64,000 bases of DNA from UBA5109 sp038148755 (GCA_038148755.1 JAYQWA010000010.1:9304-73303); one strand, 5' to 3'; counted from the first letter of the stretch, positions 53,410 to 62,978 are shown. Program-made: numbers and translations. Notes: generated from the sequence alone by a model not told the origin.

Positions 53410-54261
53410 CTAGCTTTCTTTTTGAATTGGATTGATCAAGGTTCCGATCTCTCCAATTGAAACCTCAACCGTGTCTCCAGGTTTCATCCATAAAGGTGGT
53501 TTACGCGCGCCGCCAACACCACCAGGTGTGCCGGTAACAATCAGATCGCCGGGCTGTAAAAATGTAAAGGTGGAAATGTAATTAACCAGGAAAGGAATAG
53601 GAAAGATCAAGTCGGAAATGGGTTGATCCTGCACAATTTCGTCGTTGAGTCGCGTTTGAACATGTTGTTTTTCGATGTCAGGTATTTCATCCGGTGTCAC
53701 CATGTAGGGTCCGAAACCACCTGTAGCCGGGAAATTTTTACCAGGGGTGTACTGAGTCGCATGTCTCTGCCAGTCACGCACGGATCCATCATTAAAACAA
53801 CTATAACCGGCAATATAGTTAAAGGCATCCTGTTCAGGAATTGCGCGTCCTGCTTTACTAATAATTAATGCGAGTTCACCTTCATAATCAAACTTCTCTG
53901 ATATCGCCGGTCGCAGCATAGGCTCACCATGGGCAACCAGGGTATCGGCGAAACGGGTAAAAACAACAGGGTATTTGGCATCTTTGCCAAGGCCGGTTTC
54001 ATTTACGTGTGTTACATAATTAAGACCGATACAAAAAATTTTTCCAGGATTAGGAATAGGAGGAAGTAAGGTAATTTCATCCAGACTGTATATCCGGCCT
54101 TCGTCTAGCTGATCCAGTTTGTTTTCAGCCAAAGTCTTTTTTAAGTTAGTAAAAGATTTGTGCTCAGCCAGCAGTTCAATCACTTTGTTATTGCCGGATT
54201 CATCTGCCAATTTTCCAATTGTGGCCTGGCCGTCGGGCCTGATAAAACTTAAATATTTCAA
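53410..54261 (-). CDS. Fumarylacetoacetate-hydrolase-family enzyme
   Basis: TTG 54261 is chosen because AGGAAGT lies six bases upstream; an ATG at 54294 would include the ribosome site. The 283-residue product has the FAH metal motif FDYEGELALIIS, GKNFPATGGFGPYMV, and a C-terminal QPGDLIVTGTPGGVGG. Family members cleave carbon-carbon bonds or hydrate 2-oxo compounds with Mg. The target is unknown. It belongs to a stretch rich in catabolic enzymes. Confidence 0.9.
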   Translation of the reverse strand: MKYLSFIRPDGQATIGKLADESGNNKVIELLAEHKSFTNLKKTLAENKLDQLDEGRIYSLDEITLLPPIPNPGKIFCIGLNYVTHVNETGLGKDAKYPVVFTRFADTLVAHGEPMLRPAISEKFDYEGELALIISKAGRAIPEQDAFNYIAGYSCFNDGSVRDWQRHATQYTPGKNFPATGGFGPYMVTPDEIPDIEKQHVQTRLNDEIVQDQPISDLIFPIPFLVNYISTFTFLQPGDLIVTGTPGGVGGARKPPLWMKPGDTVEVSIGEIGTLINPIQKES

Positions 54262-54294
54262 AATTAGACTTCCTTTATGATTAATATCTAACAT

Positions 54295-54798
54295 CTGTAT
54301 ACATTCGCAGAAATGCTATTCTGCATATGCTTTGGGTGTCAATAAGGGGTTCTGACACCTATTTGAAAACTTTATGATTTGAATCATGCTTGAGTTATGT
54401 TGTTGTGATTATCATTTAAACGAAACAAAACATAAACTAATCATTAAACAGGGGAATAGCTGAAAATAAAGCGGAGAAAGCATATAGATTTACAAACAGT
54501 TAAAAAAATTTACTGGATAAACAGGTAGAGATAACTTCCCGGGTAGATAGAACTCACAAGCATATTTCAGTGAACAGGTCACTGAAATGGAAAATGAAGA
54601 AATCATTCACGCACTAGATGAAAAGGGCCGTACAGAATTGCAGAAAATTCGACATGCCTTAACTTTAAACATATTCATACTCTCCGAATTCTCTAAGAGT
54701 ATTCTGATCAAAAGTTTTTGTTATTGAAACAGTGCTGCTTGATGTTTGTCAAAGGGCAGGCTTAGAAAACACGGAATTAGTGCTCTCACCATGTTTGT
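54295..54798. other. Intergenic region with two dyads and a weak 46-codon ORF
   Basis: GGTGTCA (54335-54341) and TGACACC (54353-54359) form a 7-base inverted repeat. ATTTCAGTGA and TCACTGAAAT form a 10-base dyad around ACAGG (54564-54588). The second overlaps an ATG at 54587 that opens a 46-codon ORF to 54727. No recognisable homology; coding status doubtful. Confidence 0.4.
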
Positions 54799-55059
54799 TT
54801 AGTGTGAGTGATCGTGGCTGAGCTCTTTCTTAAGGAAGTCGCTTTCCGCAACTTTTATGTCCTTGTGCACCTTGCTTCTATCTGCACGTTCTTGAGTTTC
54901 TGAGCGACGCTGGCTTTTTGTCGTGCGTATGCCGGGGGCATTAAATAGCTTTTCCAGATCGGAACTTTGACAGGCCACACAATCCGGGTTCTCGTTTATC
55001 TTAACGATTTTCTCAAATTGGTGGCCACAGCTGCGGCATTTGTATTCGTAAATTGGCAT
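54799..55059 (-). CDS. FmdB-type zinc-ribbon protein
   Basis: 86 residues starting MPIYEYKCRSCGHQFEKIVK with a second pair C-x2-C in DCVACQSSDL, the usual FmdB-family CxxC...CxxC ribbon. The C-terminal half is acidic and His-rich (KELSHDHSH). Function is regulatory or structural but uncertain. Typical of many proteobacteria, often near DUF2244-like small genes. Confidence 0.9.
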   Translation of the reverse strand: MPIYEYKCRSCGHQFEKIVKINENPDCVACQSSDLEKLFNAPGIRTTKSQRRSETQERADRSKVHKDIKVAESDFLKKELSHDHSH

Positions 55060-55126
55060 GGCTAAATAATACTATAAAAAATCAAATTTGGCCCAGTACA
55101 AATTTGGGCCAGTAATTGTGGCAGAA

Positions 55127-55621
55127 TTAATCGGCCTGTTGGTATTTTTTAATTTGCAGGCCTGCAGCTTTGAGATTGAGAAGTGCGAGCTGCTTGTCTT
55201 CTTTGTTTAGAAAAGCCCCAAGTTCTATGCTTTGTTTACCATCACTGACATTGATTTTCACAGGCGAGAATTTCTGCTTGGGCTCTGTCAATGCAAGATA
55301 AACATTGTTAAGGGGGAGACGCCAGCTGCGTTTAGGAAAATGCCTGCCAAACTGGATTAAAACACTGTCATTGGAAAAAGTAATTACCTGCTTATGATAA
55401 GTGGCCAGGCACACACGGTAAAACAGAAAGGCTACCAGTCCTGCTTCGATACCGGAAAAAGGCAAGATCATCCAGGCACCGGCAAACGCCCAAAAAGTGC
55501 CAATTGCAAGCATTACCCCACAGATAATAAAAATAAAGAGACGTGTCTCCCCCCAGCTTGCGCTGCGGTTAGGCAGGAGGGTAATCACTGTTGTTTGTGC
55601 TAATTGATCGCAATGAACCAT
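55127..55621 (-). CDS. DUF2244 membrane protein
   Basis: 164 residues. Two hydrophobic helices around residues 27-72 follow an N-terminal NRSASWGETR stretch, then a beta-rich C-terminal part (FPKRSWRLPLNNVYLAL, KQSIELGAFL). This is the DUF2244 layout, found next to cytochrome oxidase or other energy genes in some proteobacteria. Function unknown. Confidence 0.87.
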   Translation of the reverse strand: MVHCDQLAQTTVITLLPNRSASWGETRLFIFIICGVMLAIGTFWAFAGAWMILPFSGIEAGLVAFLFYRVCLATYHKQVITFSNDSVLIQFGRHFPKRSWRLPLNNVYLALTEPKQKFSPVKINVSDGKQSIELGAFLNKEDKQLALLNLKAAGLQIKKYQQAD

Positions 55622-55653
55622 AGTCTGCTAATAGTACCAAATTTGCGACATAA

Positions 55654-55688
55654 AAAATGGCTGACAAATACAATCTGTCAGCCATTTT
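55654..55688 (-). terminator. Intrinsic terminator of the lectin-like gene
   Basis: AAAATGGCTGACA (55654-55666) pairs perfectly with TGTCAGCCATTTT (55676-55688). Read on the minus strand, the stem is followed by a T-rich tract. Confidence 0.8.
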
Positions 55689-55711
55689 GTGGGTTCATTT
55701 AGCGCTATAAA

Positions 55712-56389
55712 CTAATCTATAGCAAAACAATAAAACAGACCTGCACCACCACTTGGAATAAGCTCTTCCTGGCTGCAGCCACGTGTGTTATGCGTGGAAT
55801 TCCAGGAATTGTCCATAAAGCCATGACGATCATGGTGACCAACTCTGGCGCTACCGCCACTATTGTTGGTCCAGTTTGAACAGGTCTGGTCGTCACCGGC
55901 CGGGTATGCGCGTCCATCAGGGGTTGAGCCAGTTAGAATATCATGCTCACTGGGGCCCAGGCCGAATTCTCTGGCCATGATGCCATTAACAAAGTCACCC
56001 TTTTCAGTGCGTGCATGAAAAGGATGCAGACCATTGCCAAGGCGTGCCTGTTCCAGCGTGTCACCATGCAGATGATCCTGATCACGTGCAATCAAGTTAC
56101 CAGCGGCGCCATACCAGGGGCCGTCACCAATTCGGTCACGGGCATTGACAGCATTTGGACCCTGGGTGCTCAAATAGGCTCGCCAGGTGGAATCACCTCG
56201 ACCCACAGCAGCTGCCAGAGCCTGGCAATGGGCATCGGCACCGGCAAGCCCGCCAAGGTTGCCGCCATCACCTGAGCCAACACTGGTAATAAAAAAAGAC
56301 ATTTCTGGTTGTTCATTATCTTGTGAAAAGCTGGCAGTTGAAGCCAGTAAGCAGGTGAGTGCTGTTAGCACAATTCGGGGTTTATTCAT
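55712..56389 (-). CDS. Secreted lectin-like protein (DUF1554/endostatin-like)
   Basis: 225 residues with a signal peptide (LASTASFSQ). The body has GGNLGGLAGADAHCQALA, TWRAYLSTQG and cysteines distributed to the end (CSNWTNNSGG, CSQEELI, FYCFAID), resembling leptospiral endostatin-like/DUF1554 and C-type-lectin-like sequences. The Trp/Asn/Gly content suits extracellular ligand binding. No enzymatic motif. It ends at a terminator. Confidence 0.75.
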   Translation of the reverse strand: MNKPRIVLTALTCLLASTASFSQDNEQPEMSFFITSVGSGDGGNLGGLAGADAHCQALAAAVGRGDSTWRAYLSTQGPNAVNARDRIGDGPWYGAAGNLIARDQDHLHGDTLEQARLGNGLHPFHARTEKGDFVNGIMAREFGLGPSEHDILTGSTPDGRAYPAGDDQTCSNWTNNSGGSARVGHHDRHGFMDNSWNSTHNTRGCSQEELIPSGGAGLFYCFAID

Positions 56390-56553
56390 TGTTATTCTCC
56401 GGGCTTTGTCGATAAGGGTTAATGTAGCTAACGAATCCTAGCATGATGCTTAAAATCTTCAACTGCTGTCTCACAGAGCCTTGAGATTAAGCAATTAACG
56501 GTCACTGTTTGTGGTAATATCCGGCTTTCATCATAAATTCTGGAGTGAAAATA

Positions 56554-57660
56554 ATGCGAAAGATTCAGGAAAGTATTCAGAAAAGTATCATGGTGCTGTT
56601 GTTGATTTTTGTTGCAGTCAATGTAAATGCTGCTGATAGCAACTCAGAACAGGATTGCAGTAGTACAGGCGGCATCAATTTTATCTGTGATATTGGTATA
56701 CCCGAGGATATGGTTATTATTCCCGGCACTGACTGGGTAGTTACCGGTTCTTTTTCTACAGAAAATCCAGTTGGCCTGTATCTTGTTAATGCGGTAAGCA
56801 AGGACGTGACAGAGCTTTACTCTCCACGAGTTGGTAGAAACATTTTAAACCGTACTTTATACGGAGCCTGTCCGGGCGCACCGGATTTGACTAACTTTGA
56901 GACTCACGGCCTGGGGATACAGACCTATCCCAGCAGTAATGGTATTTATAGCTTATATGCGACAGGCCATGGCGAGCGTGAGGCAGTAGAAGTTTTCGAA
57001 ATCGATGCCAATTATCAAGTGCCACGCATAACCTGGGTGGGTTGTGTATTAATGCCTGATGGCCTCGATGCCAATGACGTCAGTGCCATGAGTGATGGGA
57101 CGATCCTGGCTACCGTTTTAATGCATCCCGGTTTCAGTTTTGAGGAATTGCTATCAGGTGTCCCCACGGGGGCGGTCTATAAATGGACCCCTGATTCTGC
57201 CGGTTTCGTCAAATTGGAAGGATCAGAATTACCTGGTAACAATGGCATCCAGGTTTCAGAGGATGGGAGTGAAATTTTTGTTGCTGCATCAGGCTTAAGT
57301 GCCATCATTACATTAGCCAACAGCAATCCGACACGGGTATTAAGGCGCACCAGAACTTTGGGCTTTGCTCCGGATAATGTTGTTTACGACAGCAATGGCT
57401 ATTTGTTGACCGCAGGCATGCGTGATGATGAACCAGTGTGTGCCGGAACCGGGCTTCCACCGGTCAGCAATTGCCCGCGCGGTACTGTGGCTGTCGCTAT
57501 TCATCCTGAAACCATGCAAGATCATATTATTATGGATACAGTTGCCACACCTGCATTCAGTGGGGCTACCATGGCGATTATCCCTGGTGGTAAAGAAGTA
57601 TGGGTGGGTTCATTCAAGTCTTCACGCATTGCTTATCAATTGCTGAACAGAATGGAATAA
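56554..57660 (+). CDS. Secreted beta-propeller protein of unknown function
   Basis: ATG 56554 follows GGAG by eight bases; the upstream GTG 56545 would overlap the site. 368 residues with a signal peptide (IMVLLLIFVAVNVNAADS). The blades contain LYATGHGEREAVEVFEI, GLDANDVSAMSDGTILATVL, NNGIQVSEDGSEIFVAASG and NVVYDSNGYLLTAG, similar to SMP-30-type repeats but more divergent. Four Cys-containing loops. Function unknown. Confidence 0.8.
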   Translation: MRKIQESIQKSIMVLLLIFVAVNVNAADSNSEQDCSSTGGINFICDIGIPEDMVIIPGTDWVVTGSFSTENPVGLYLVNAVSKDVTELYSPRVGRNILNRTLYGACPGAPDLTNFETHGLGIQTYPSSNGIYSLYATGHGEREAVEVFEIDANYQVPRITWVGCVLMPDGLDANDVSAMSDGTILATVLMHPGFSFEELLSGVPTGAVYKWTPDSAGFVKLEGSELPGNNGIQVSEDGSEIFVAASGLSAIITLANSNPTRVLRRTRTLGFAPDNVVYDSNGYLLTAGMRDDEPVCAGTGLPPVSNCPRGTVAVAIHPETMQDHIIMDTVATPAFSGATMAIIPGGKEVWVGSFKSSRIAYQLLNRME

Positions 57661-57740
57661 ATAAAAAACCGGCTGATGATGAAGTCGGTATTAAATACTA
57701 CTGAAAAACGATATAAATTTTTTTAACAAAAGGAAATAAC

Positions 57741-58238
57741 ATGGCTGAAATAACATTAAGAGGTAACCCAATTCAAACTAACGGTGAACTGCCAGAGGCA
57801 GGATCGAAAGCGCCGGAATTTACTTTGCTGAAAACTGATTTGTCCGAATTAAGCAGCAATGATTTAAAAGGTAAGCGCGTCATATTGAATATTTTTCCAA
57901 GTATTGATACGCCAGTGTGTCAGAGTTCGGCGCGTGAATTTAATGCCAAAGCCAGTAGCCTGGATAACACGGCTGTGGTTTGTGCATCAATGGATCTGCC
58001 TTTTGCGATGGGGCGGTTTTGTGGTGCAGAAGGTTTGGAAAATGTTGTACCGGCTTCTGCATTCCGTTCAGATTTTGCTGCTGACTACGGAGTCAAACAA
58101 ACGGATGGACCATTGCAGGGTTTAACGGCACGTGCTGTTGTCGTTATTGATGAAGAAGGCACTGTACTTTACTCTCAACTTGTCGGCGAAATTGCAGATG
58201 AGCCGGATTATGACGCAGCAATTGCCAGCTTAAACTAA
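57741..58238 (+). CDS. tpx: Thiol peroxidase Tpx (atypical 2-Cys peroxiredoxin)
   Basis: 165 residues, exactly the Tpx size. PSIDTPVCQSSAREFN gives the peroxidatic Cys60 and FAMGRFCGAEGLEN the resolving Cys94, equal to Cys61/Cys95 in E. coli. It reduces hydroperoxides with thioredoxin. AAAGGA lies before the ATG; a strong terminator follows. Confidence 0.95.
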   Translation: MAEITLRGNPIQTNGELPEAGSKAPEFTLLKTDLSELSSNDLKGKRVILNIFPSIDTPVCQSSAREFNAKASSLDNTAVVCASMDLPFAMGRFCGAEGLENVVPASAFRSDFAADYGVKQTDGPLQGLTARAVVVIDEEGTVLYSQLVGEIADEPDYDAAIASLN

Positions 58239-58253
58239 AAAATCTGTATCAAT

Positions 58254-58280
58254 AAAAAAACCGCCTTCAGGCGGTTTTTT
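58254..58280 (+). terminator. Intrinsic terminator of tpx
   Basis: ACCGCC pairs with GGCGGT around TTCA, with an A-run before and a T-run after. Confidence 0.9.
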
Positions 58281-58898
58281 TATGTCAGCAAAAAGACAAA
58301 TAACATTCATAAATTCCCGGTGTTTTTTTGCAATACCAGCGTGTCTAATGTGACATGTTAAAAATTTATCATATTGATATTAAAGGAAAAATTATCTTTC
58401 AATTCACTAGTTCTGCATGAAATAAATGTTAGTATCCGGGTTAATGGATGATAGAAGAACTGGTCTTATGCTGGAAAGACAAATACTAAAGTACCTTTAC
58501 GGTAATTACCCTTATTAGTTAATTTGTTTTAGGATGTTTTTTATAACGAATTTTTCTGACAGTTAAGAAAGTTAATAGAAGTTTTAAAATGTTTAAGTTT
58601 TTAATCTTAGCGAAAGCGTTTCTGGCATGGTAAAGTAAAAACGAGCTAATATAGTCATGACGAGCCTAGGTGCAGCTACTGTAACCCAGCTTTCATCGGC
58701 TATGCTGAGAATTACGATACATTCAGTCATCGTGCAGTACAGAACAATTGCTTTTCCCAAGAGTGCTTCAATATGGCATGTGTATCTAATGGATACTTTA
58801 GTGAATTGACTAATAATGATTAATTCGTAAATGTCAGTTACCAGAGTTAACTGAGGCTATTTAAAGCAATTTATCAATCAGGAAAAAGGCAGAGTATT
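58281..58898. other. Long intergenic stretch with a start-less Cys-containing ORF
   Basis: About 620 bases, AT-rich at 58300-58600 with no gene seen. From 58650 to 58823 one frame is open for 57 codons without any start codon, and encodes a Cys-containing stretch (RCSYCNPAF, NNCFSQECFNMAC). It may be the decayed end of a gene or chance. The rest is the upstream region of the aldehyde dehydrogenase, with AGGAAAAAGG before its ATG. Confidence 0.35.
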
Positions 58899-60332
58899 AT
58901 GTTGCAAGAGAGCTATCCTTTTTATTTGGCAAACAAGCCGGAACAACCGAATACCGATTTAAACGTTTATGATAAATACACAGGTGAAGTCGCTACCAAG
59001 GTGGCCATGGCATCCCCTGAGCATATCGACCAAGCAATTGCTGCTGCCGTTAAATCCCAACCCGCACTGAATGCCATGCCGGCTTATGAACGTCAGGCTA
59101 TCCTGCATCATTGCGTTCAACGTTTTGCCGAACGTAGTGAAGAGCTGGCAGAGGCCTTATGCATTGAAGCCGGTAAGCCGATTAAGGATTCACGCGGTGA
59201 AGTGACGCGCTTGATTGATACCTTTCGTTTAGCTTCAGAGAGGTCTGTACGATTTAACGGGGAAGTGCAAAATCTGGAAATCTCTGCACGTGCCAAGGGT
59301 TATCGAGGCATGTTTCAGCGTGTACCTATTGGGCCTTGTTCCTTTATTTCGCCATTTAATTTTCCATTGAATCTGGCTGCCCATAAAGTTGCGCCAGCTT
59401 TGGCTGTGGGTTGTTCATTTGTGCTGAAACCAGCAAGTTTAACGCCCATTGGTGCCTTGATTATTGGTGAAGTGCTGGCTGAAACAGATTTACCGGAAGG
59501 TGCTTTTTCCATTTTGCCTTGCCGTCGTGATGGCGCCGAGCTGTTTACCACGGATGAGCGACTGAAATTGTTAAGCTTCACCGGTTCGCCAGCTGTTGGC
59601 TGGGATTTGAAGAAGAAATCCGGCAAGAAAAAAGTCGTACTGGAACTGGGCGGTAATGCGGCCTGTGTCGTCGATAATGACTGGGATCTTGATGATGCCG
59701 TTGAACGTATCGTGTTCGGCGCTTTTTACCAAAGTGGTCAAAGTTGTATTGGTGTACAGCGCATTATTGTACACACTGATGTTTATGATGAATTCAAAGC
59801 CAAACTGGTCACCAGAACCAAAGCACTCATCATGGGTGATCCCAAAAATGAGGATACCTTTATTGGGCCCATGATTTCGGAAGGTGAAGCAGAGCGTCTG
59901 CAGAACTGGATAGACGAAGCGGCAGCAGCCGGTGCCGACATTCTTTGTGGCGGGCAGCGTGAAGGCACTATGTTGCCGGCAACCCTGCTGGAAAACGTAC
60001 CAAAGGATTTATCGATCTGCACCGAAGAAGCTTTTGGTCCGGTTGCTGTGATAACCAAATTCAGTGATTTTGATGATGCGCTGAAGATGGTGGATGACAG
60101 TCAGTTCGGTTTACAAGCCGGAATTTTCACCAGGGATATTTATAAGGCACACAAAGCCTGGGACACCCTTGAAGTGGGTGGGGTAGTAATTGGTGATGTG
60201 CCTTCCTACCGCGTTGACAATATGCCCTATGGTGGCGTAAAAGAAAGCGGTCTGGGGCGTGAAGGTATCCGCTTTGCCATGGAAGATATGTCTGAGATTC
60301 GTAATATGGTGATTAGAACACCAGCCACTTAG
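58899..60332 (+). CDS. Aldehyde dehydrogenase
   Basis: 477 residues of the ALDH superfamily with LELGGNAACVV and the catalytic Cys283 in GQSCIGVQ. The N-terminal PYLAN-like start and C-terminal YGGVKESGLGREG are typical. It looks more like the succinate-semialdehyde/glyceraldehyde-3-phosphate-type branch than the aromatic one at 1-2.4 kb. Substrate unknown. It is followed within seven bases by the remnant PhoU-like ORF on the opposite strand. Confidence 0.9.
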   Translation: MLQESYPFYLANKPEQPNTDLNVYDKYTGEVATKVAMASPEHIDQAIAAAVKSQPALNAMPAYERQAILHHCVQRFAERSEELAEALCIEAGKPIKDSRGEVTRLIDTFRLASERSVRFNGEVQNLEISARAKGYRGMFQRVPIGPCSFISPFNFPLNLAAHKVAPALAVGCSFVLKPASLTPIGALIIGEVLAETDLPEGAFSILPCRRDGAELFTTDERLKLLSFTGSPAVGWDLKKKSGKKKVVLELGGNAACVVDNDWDLDDAVERIVFGAFYQSGQSCIGVQRIIVHTDVYDEFKAKLVTRTKALIMGDPKNEDTFIGPMISEGEAERLQNWIDEAAAAGADILCGGQREGTMLPATLLENVPKDLSICTEEAFGPVAVITKFSDFDDALKMVDDSQFGLQAGIFTRDIYKAHKAWDTLEVGGVVIGDVPSYRVDNMPYGGVKESGLGREGIRFAMEDMSEIRNMVIRTPAT

Positions 60333-60338
60333 ATCAGA

Positions 60339-60752
60339 TTAAAGACCAGACTGAATGGTGTTGTCTGAATCCCAGGTGAACGAACTCATGTAGTGATGAC
60401 TGATTCTGGCCAGGTGCCAGCTCACTCTGTCTATCCAGCGCAACGCCTGTGCTATAGCGGTGGTCTCCACTACTGTCAGGCCACCACTGGCAGTGCTTTT
60501 GATAATGCTAGTTCGTTGTTGTTCATACTGTTCATGAATCAATTCATAGGCATGGCGGGTAATTTCAGTGGCCTTTATCCAGTCTTGTGCTTTCAGCAGT
60601 GTAATAAGCTCATTAACAGTTGTTAAAAGCAGTTGATGCTGAGCCTTTAATTCATTGGCCGAACTGACCGTTCTGGCTCGATTATCTTCATCTTCACAGC
60701 GCTCGTGTAGGCGATGCAAATGATTAAGCGCATGCTTCCTGTGCAGCACCAT
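60339..60752 (-). pseudogene. Fragment resembling the PhoU-like C-terminus of a Na/Pi cotransporter
   Basis: The open frame runs from 60878, but its first part overlaps the UspA remnant in another frame. From about ALNHLHRLHERCEDE it reads as a helical PhoU-like domain with LLTTVNELITLL and the ALRWIDRVSWHLARISHHY signature found at the C-terminus of Na/phosphate symporters. The membrane domain is missing and no ribosome site is seen at the ATG 60752. I infer a truncated remnant; a genuine small PhoU-like gene is a possibility. Confidence 0.5.
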
Positions 60753-61119
60753 TAACGTGTTGCACGACCAGATCAACGTCATAATTTTCAGCTTCCTGAG
60801 CAATTTGTTCATAACGTGGATAAGCCCAGTGAATTTTGCTTTCAACCTGATAACCTGCGGCTGCCAGTTTATCAGCAACAGCTGTCAGTCGTTGCTCCAG
60901 TTTATTGATACATGCTTTACGGATATCGACTTCATCCTTAGCAAAGCTTGAGTAGCTTTCATGCAGGTATTCTTCAAAACCGCAACCAATTAAAATAATC
61001 TGGGTTTTGGATTTGTCGCTAATGAATTTTAGCGTTTTTTCAATTTCTATAGGAAAGACATCAGGGCCCTGACGAAAATCTTCATAAACGTCGAGTATGA
61101 TTAATATTTTGTTCTTTAT
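60724..61119 (-). pseudogene. UspA/UspE-like universal stress gene, start codon lost
   Basis: On the minus strand a 131-codon frame from 61119 reads KNKILIILDVYEDF, VFPIEIEKTLKFI, LIGCGFEEYL and IHWAYPRYEQIAQEAENYDV before TAA at 60724. This fits the N-terminal half of UspE-like stress proteins. The expected ATG is an ATA, preceded by GGAGAGG, and the frame contains no Met at all. The C-terminal part is replaced by the PhoU-like frame after ACA-stop. I infer a broken gene at a deletion junction. Confidence 0.6.
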
Positions 61120-61416
61120 GCTTATTCAGCCTCTCCAGTTCTGCAATTTAATCTGCGACTTACATTCTATGTGATTATGGCTCGAGACTCTAGCATGGCA
61201 ATTTCCACAAGCCTACATGTGCGGAGTAAATTCCAAATTTTCTTGAATACACTAGTGAGAACTATTAGTATCTCCCTTTCAAAATTATGGGTGACTCTGA
61301 TCAAAATCCCGCATATTTATAATAATCCTGGAACCGATAGCGCTGACTAAAGTTTTTGGTATTCTGGAGTTGAGCGCCGTAAACAGGCGAAAATGAAATC
61401 GAGGTAGTTATTTATT
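61120..61416. other. Upstream region of the NhaD-like transporter gene
   Basis: No ORF with support. Contains GAGG eleven bases before the ATG at 61417, and no clear terminator for the decayed genes on its left. Confidence 0.35.
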
Positions 61417-62757
61417 ATGGAAACACTTGTTTGGAATACTGAAATGCTGGTTTCCGGGATTATTCTGGCTGTAACGTTTATTGCAATTTTTACAGAAGGT
61501 GTACACGGAATACACAGGGTTAAAGTTGCTATGGCAGGTGCCGCAGTAATGATGATAGCGGGACAAGTTTTTGGTTTTTACGGGCCTGAAGAAGCCGTAG
61601 AAGCGATAGATTGGAACGTGGTGTTTCTGTTGGGGGGGATGATGACCATTGTTGCCATCATGATTCCGACAGGTGGTTTCCAGCAGCTGGCCTATGCCAT
61701 TGCCGACTTCAGTAAAGGGCGATTGTTTTTATTGCTGGCCATGATGGGAACACTGGTTACTGTACTTTCCTTATTGTTGGACAATGTCACGACCGTGGTT
61801 ATTTTCGGACCACTGATTATCTTAATCTGCCAGTCTTTGCGCGTCAGTGCCATTCCATTCCTGCTGGCAGCGGCGCTGTTATCTGATACTGGTGGTGTGG
61901 CCACTCTGGTGGGTGATCCACCCAATCTGATGATTGGTTCTGCTGCGAATATTGATTTTGTCACCTTTGCTGAGCACATGTTCCCAATGGTTTTCCTGGC
62001 CTGGTTAGCCATTCTGTTTTTCTTGCGCTTGCTGTTTAAAAGGGAGCTATCAGTAACACCCGCAGAGCTTGATCTAACTGACAGGGAGCCATTATCTGAT
62101 CCCAAGACCTGGTATGGTGCTTTATCTGTATTGGGTGTCATGGTTATTGGCTTTATTTTGCATAATTCCCTGCATTGGGAGCCCTGGTTTGTTACAGCCT
62201 TGGGTTTAACCTTGTTGGTATTCATCAGTAAGGATATCGACCTTGAAGAAAGCTTTGCCGAGATTGAGCTGGCCTTGCTGATGTTCTTTATTTCTCTGTT
62301 CATTATTGTGGGCGGCGTGGAGCATAGTGAATTCCTGATGTTTATCGGACAGTTTGTGATTCCTTTTGTGGAGAATTACGGGCTGCTGACAACCTGTATT
62401 ATTTTGTTGTGGGTATCTGCAGCTTTCTCTGCCGCGATTGATAATATTCCTTTTACGGCCGCGATGATTCCTATCATTCTGGGCATGGAGGCACAGGGCA
62501 TTAATGTTTCACCACTGTGGTGGGCACTGGCAGCTGGTGTGGGTATGGGCGGCAATGGTACCCATCTTGGCTCAACCGCCAATGTCTTTATTGTCACCAT
62601 TTCTGAAAAAATGGCGAAGGATCAGGGTGATCCCAGTCTGGCTATTACTCCGGGACTCTGGTTCAGGAAAGGTCTGCCGGTTATGTTAATCACTCTGGTG
62701 ATCTGTACAGTTATCATGACTGCGTTCTTCAGTTTCTTTGAGAACTCAGGGGTATAG
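61417..62757 (+). CDS. NhaD/ArsB-superfamily ion transporter
   Basis: 446 residues with about 11-12 membrane helices. FLLGGMMTIVAIMIPTGGFQQLAY, LLSDTGGVATLVGDPPNLMIGSA, AAFSAAIDNIPFTAAMIPI and GVGMGGNGTHLGSTANVFIV are typical of the NhaD/P-protein branch that exchanges Na+ for H+, with related citrate and arsenite transporters as alternatives. It lies beside the broken UspA gene on the opposite strand. A strong hairpin follows the stop. Confidence 0.85.
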   Translation: METLVWNTEMLVSGIILAVTFIAIFTEGVHGIHRVKVAMAGAAVMMIAGQVFGFYGPEEAVEAIDWNVVFLLGGMMTIVAIMIPTGGFQQLAYAIADFSKGRLFLLLAMMGTLVTVLSLLLDNVTTVVIFGPLIILICQSLRVSAIPFLLAAALLSDTGGVATLVGDPPNLMIGSAANIDFVTFAEHMFPMVFLAWLAILFFLRLLFKRELSVTPAELDLTDREPLSDPKTWYGALSVLGVMVIGFILHNSLHWEPWFVTALGLTLLVFISKDIDLEESFAEIELALLMFFISLFIIVGGVEHSEFLMFIGQFVIPFVENYGLLTTCIILLWVSAAFSAAIDNIPFTAAMIPIILGMEAQGINVSPLWWALAAGVGMGGNGTHLGSTANVFIVTISEKMAKDQGDPSLAITPGLWFRKGLPVMLITLVICTVIMTAFFSFFENSGV

Positions 62758-62807
62758 CACTATTTAAGTTGATAGATTTTTAAATTATCTAAAATATAAT
62801 GTTCACT

Positions 62808-62847
62808 AACTGGGCAGCAATTTAATTATTGCTGCCCAGTTTCATTT
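62808..62847 (+). terminator. Intrinsic terminator after the NhaD-like gene
   Basis: AACTGGGCAGCAA (62808-62820) pairs perfectly with TTGCTGCCCAGTT (62829-62841) around an eight-base loop, with T-rich sequence after. Confidence 0.8.
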
Positions 62848-62978
62848 TAGGCAGGCTATTTTTTAAAATGGGCTTCTTCTCAGAAGCAGTGAACAGGAAA
62901 AATAATCCCCTAGTTATTCGGATCAGCCTTTATTCAGGTTAAACTTGAAGTTAAAAATCAGCCAGCTGAATTTTTTCT

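Noticed and set aside
54335..54359. Inverted repeat as an insertion-sequence end
   Set aside because: Only one 7-base pair is present, with no transposase and no partner copy in the window.
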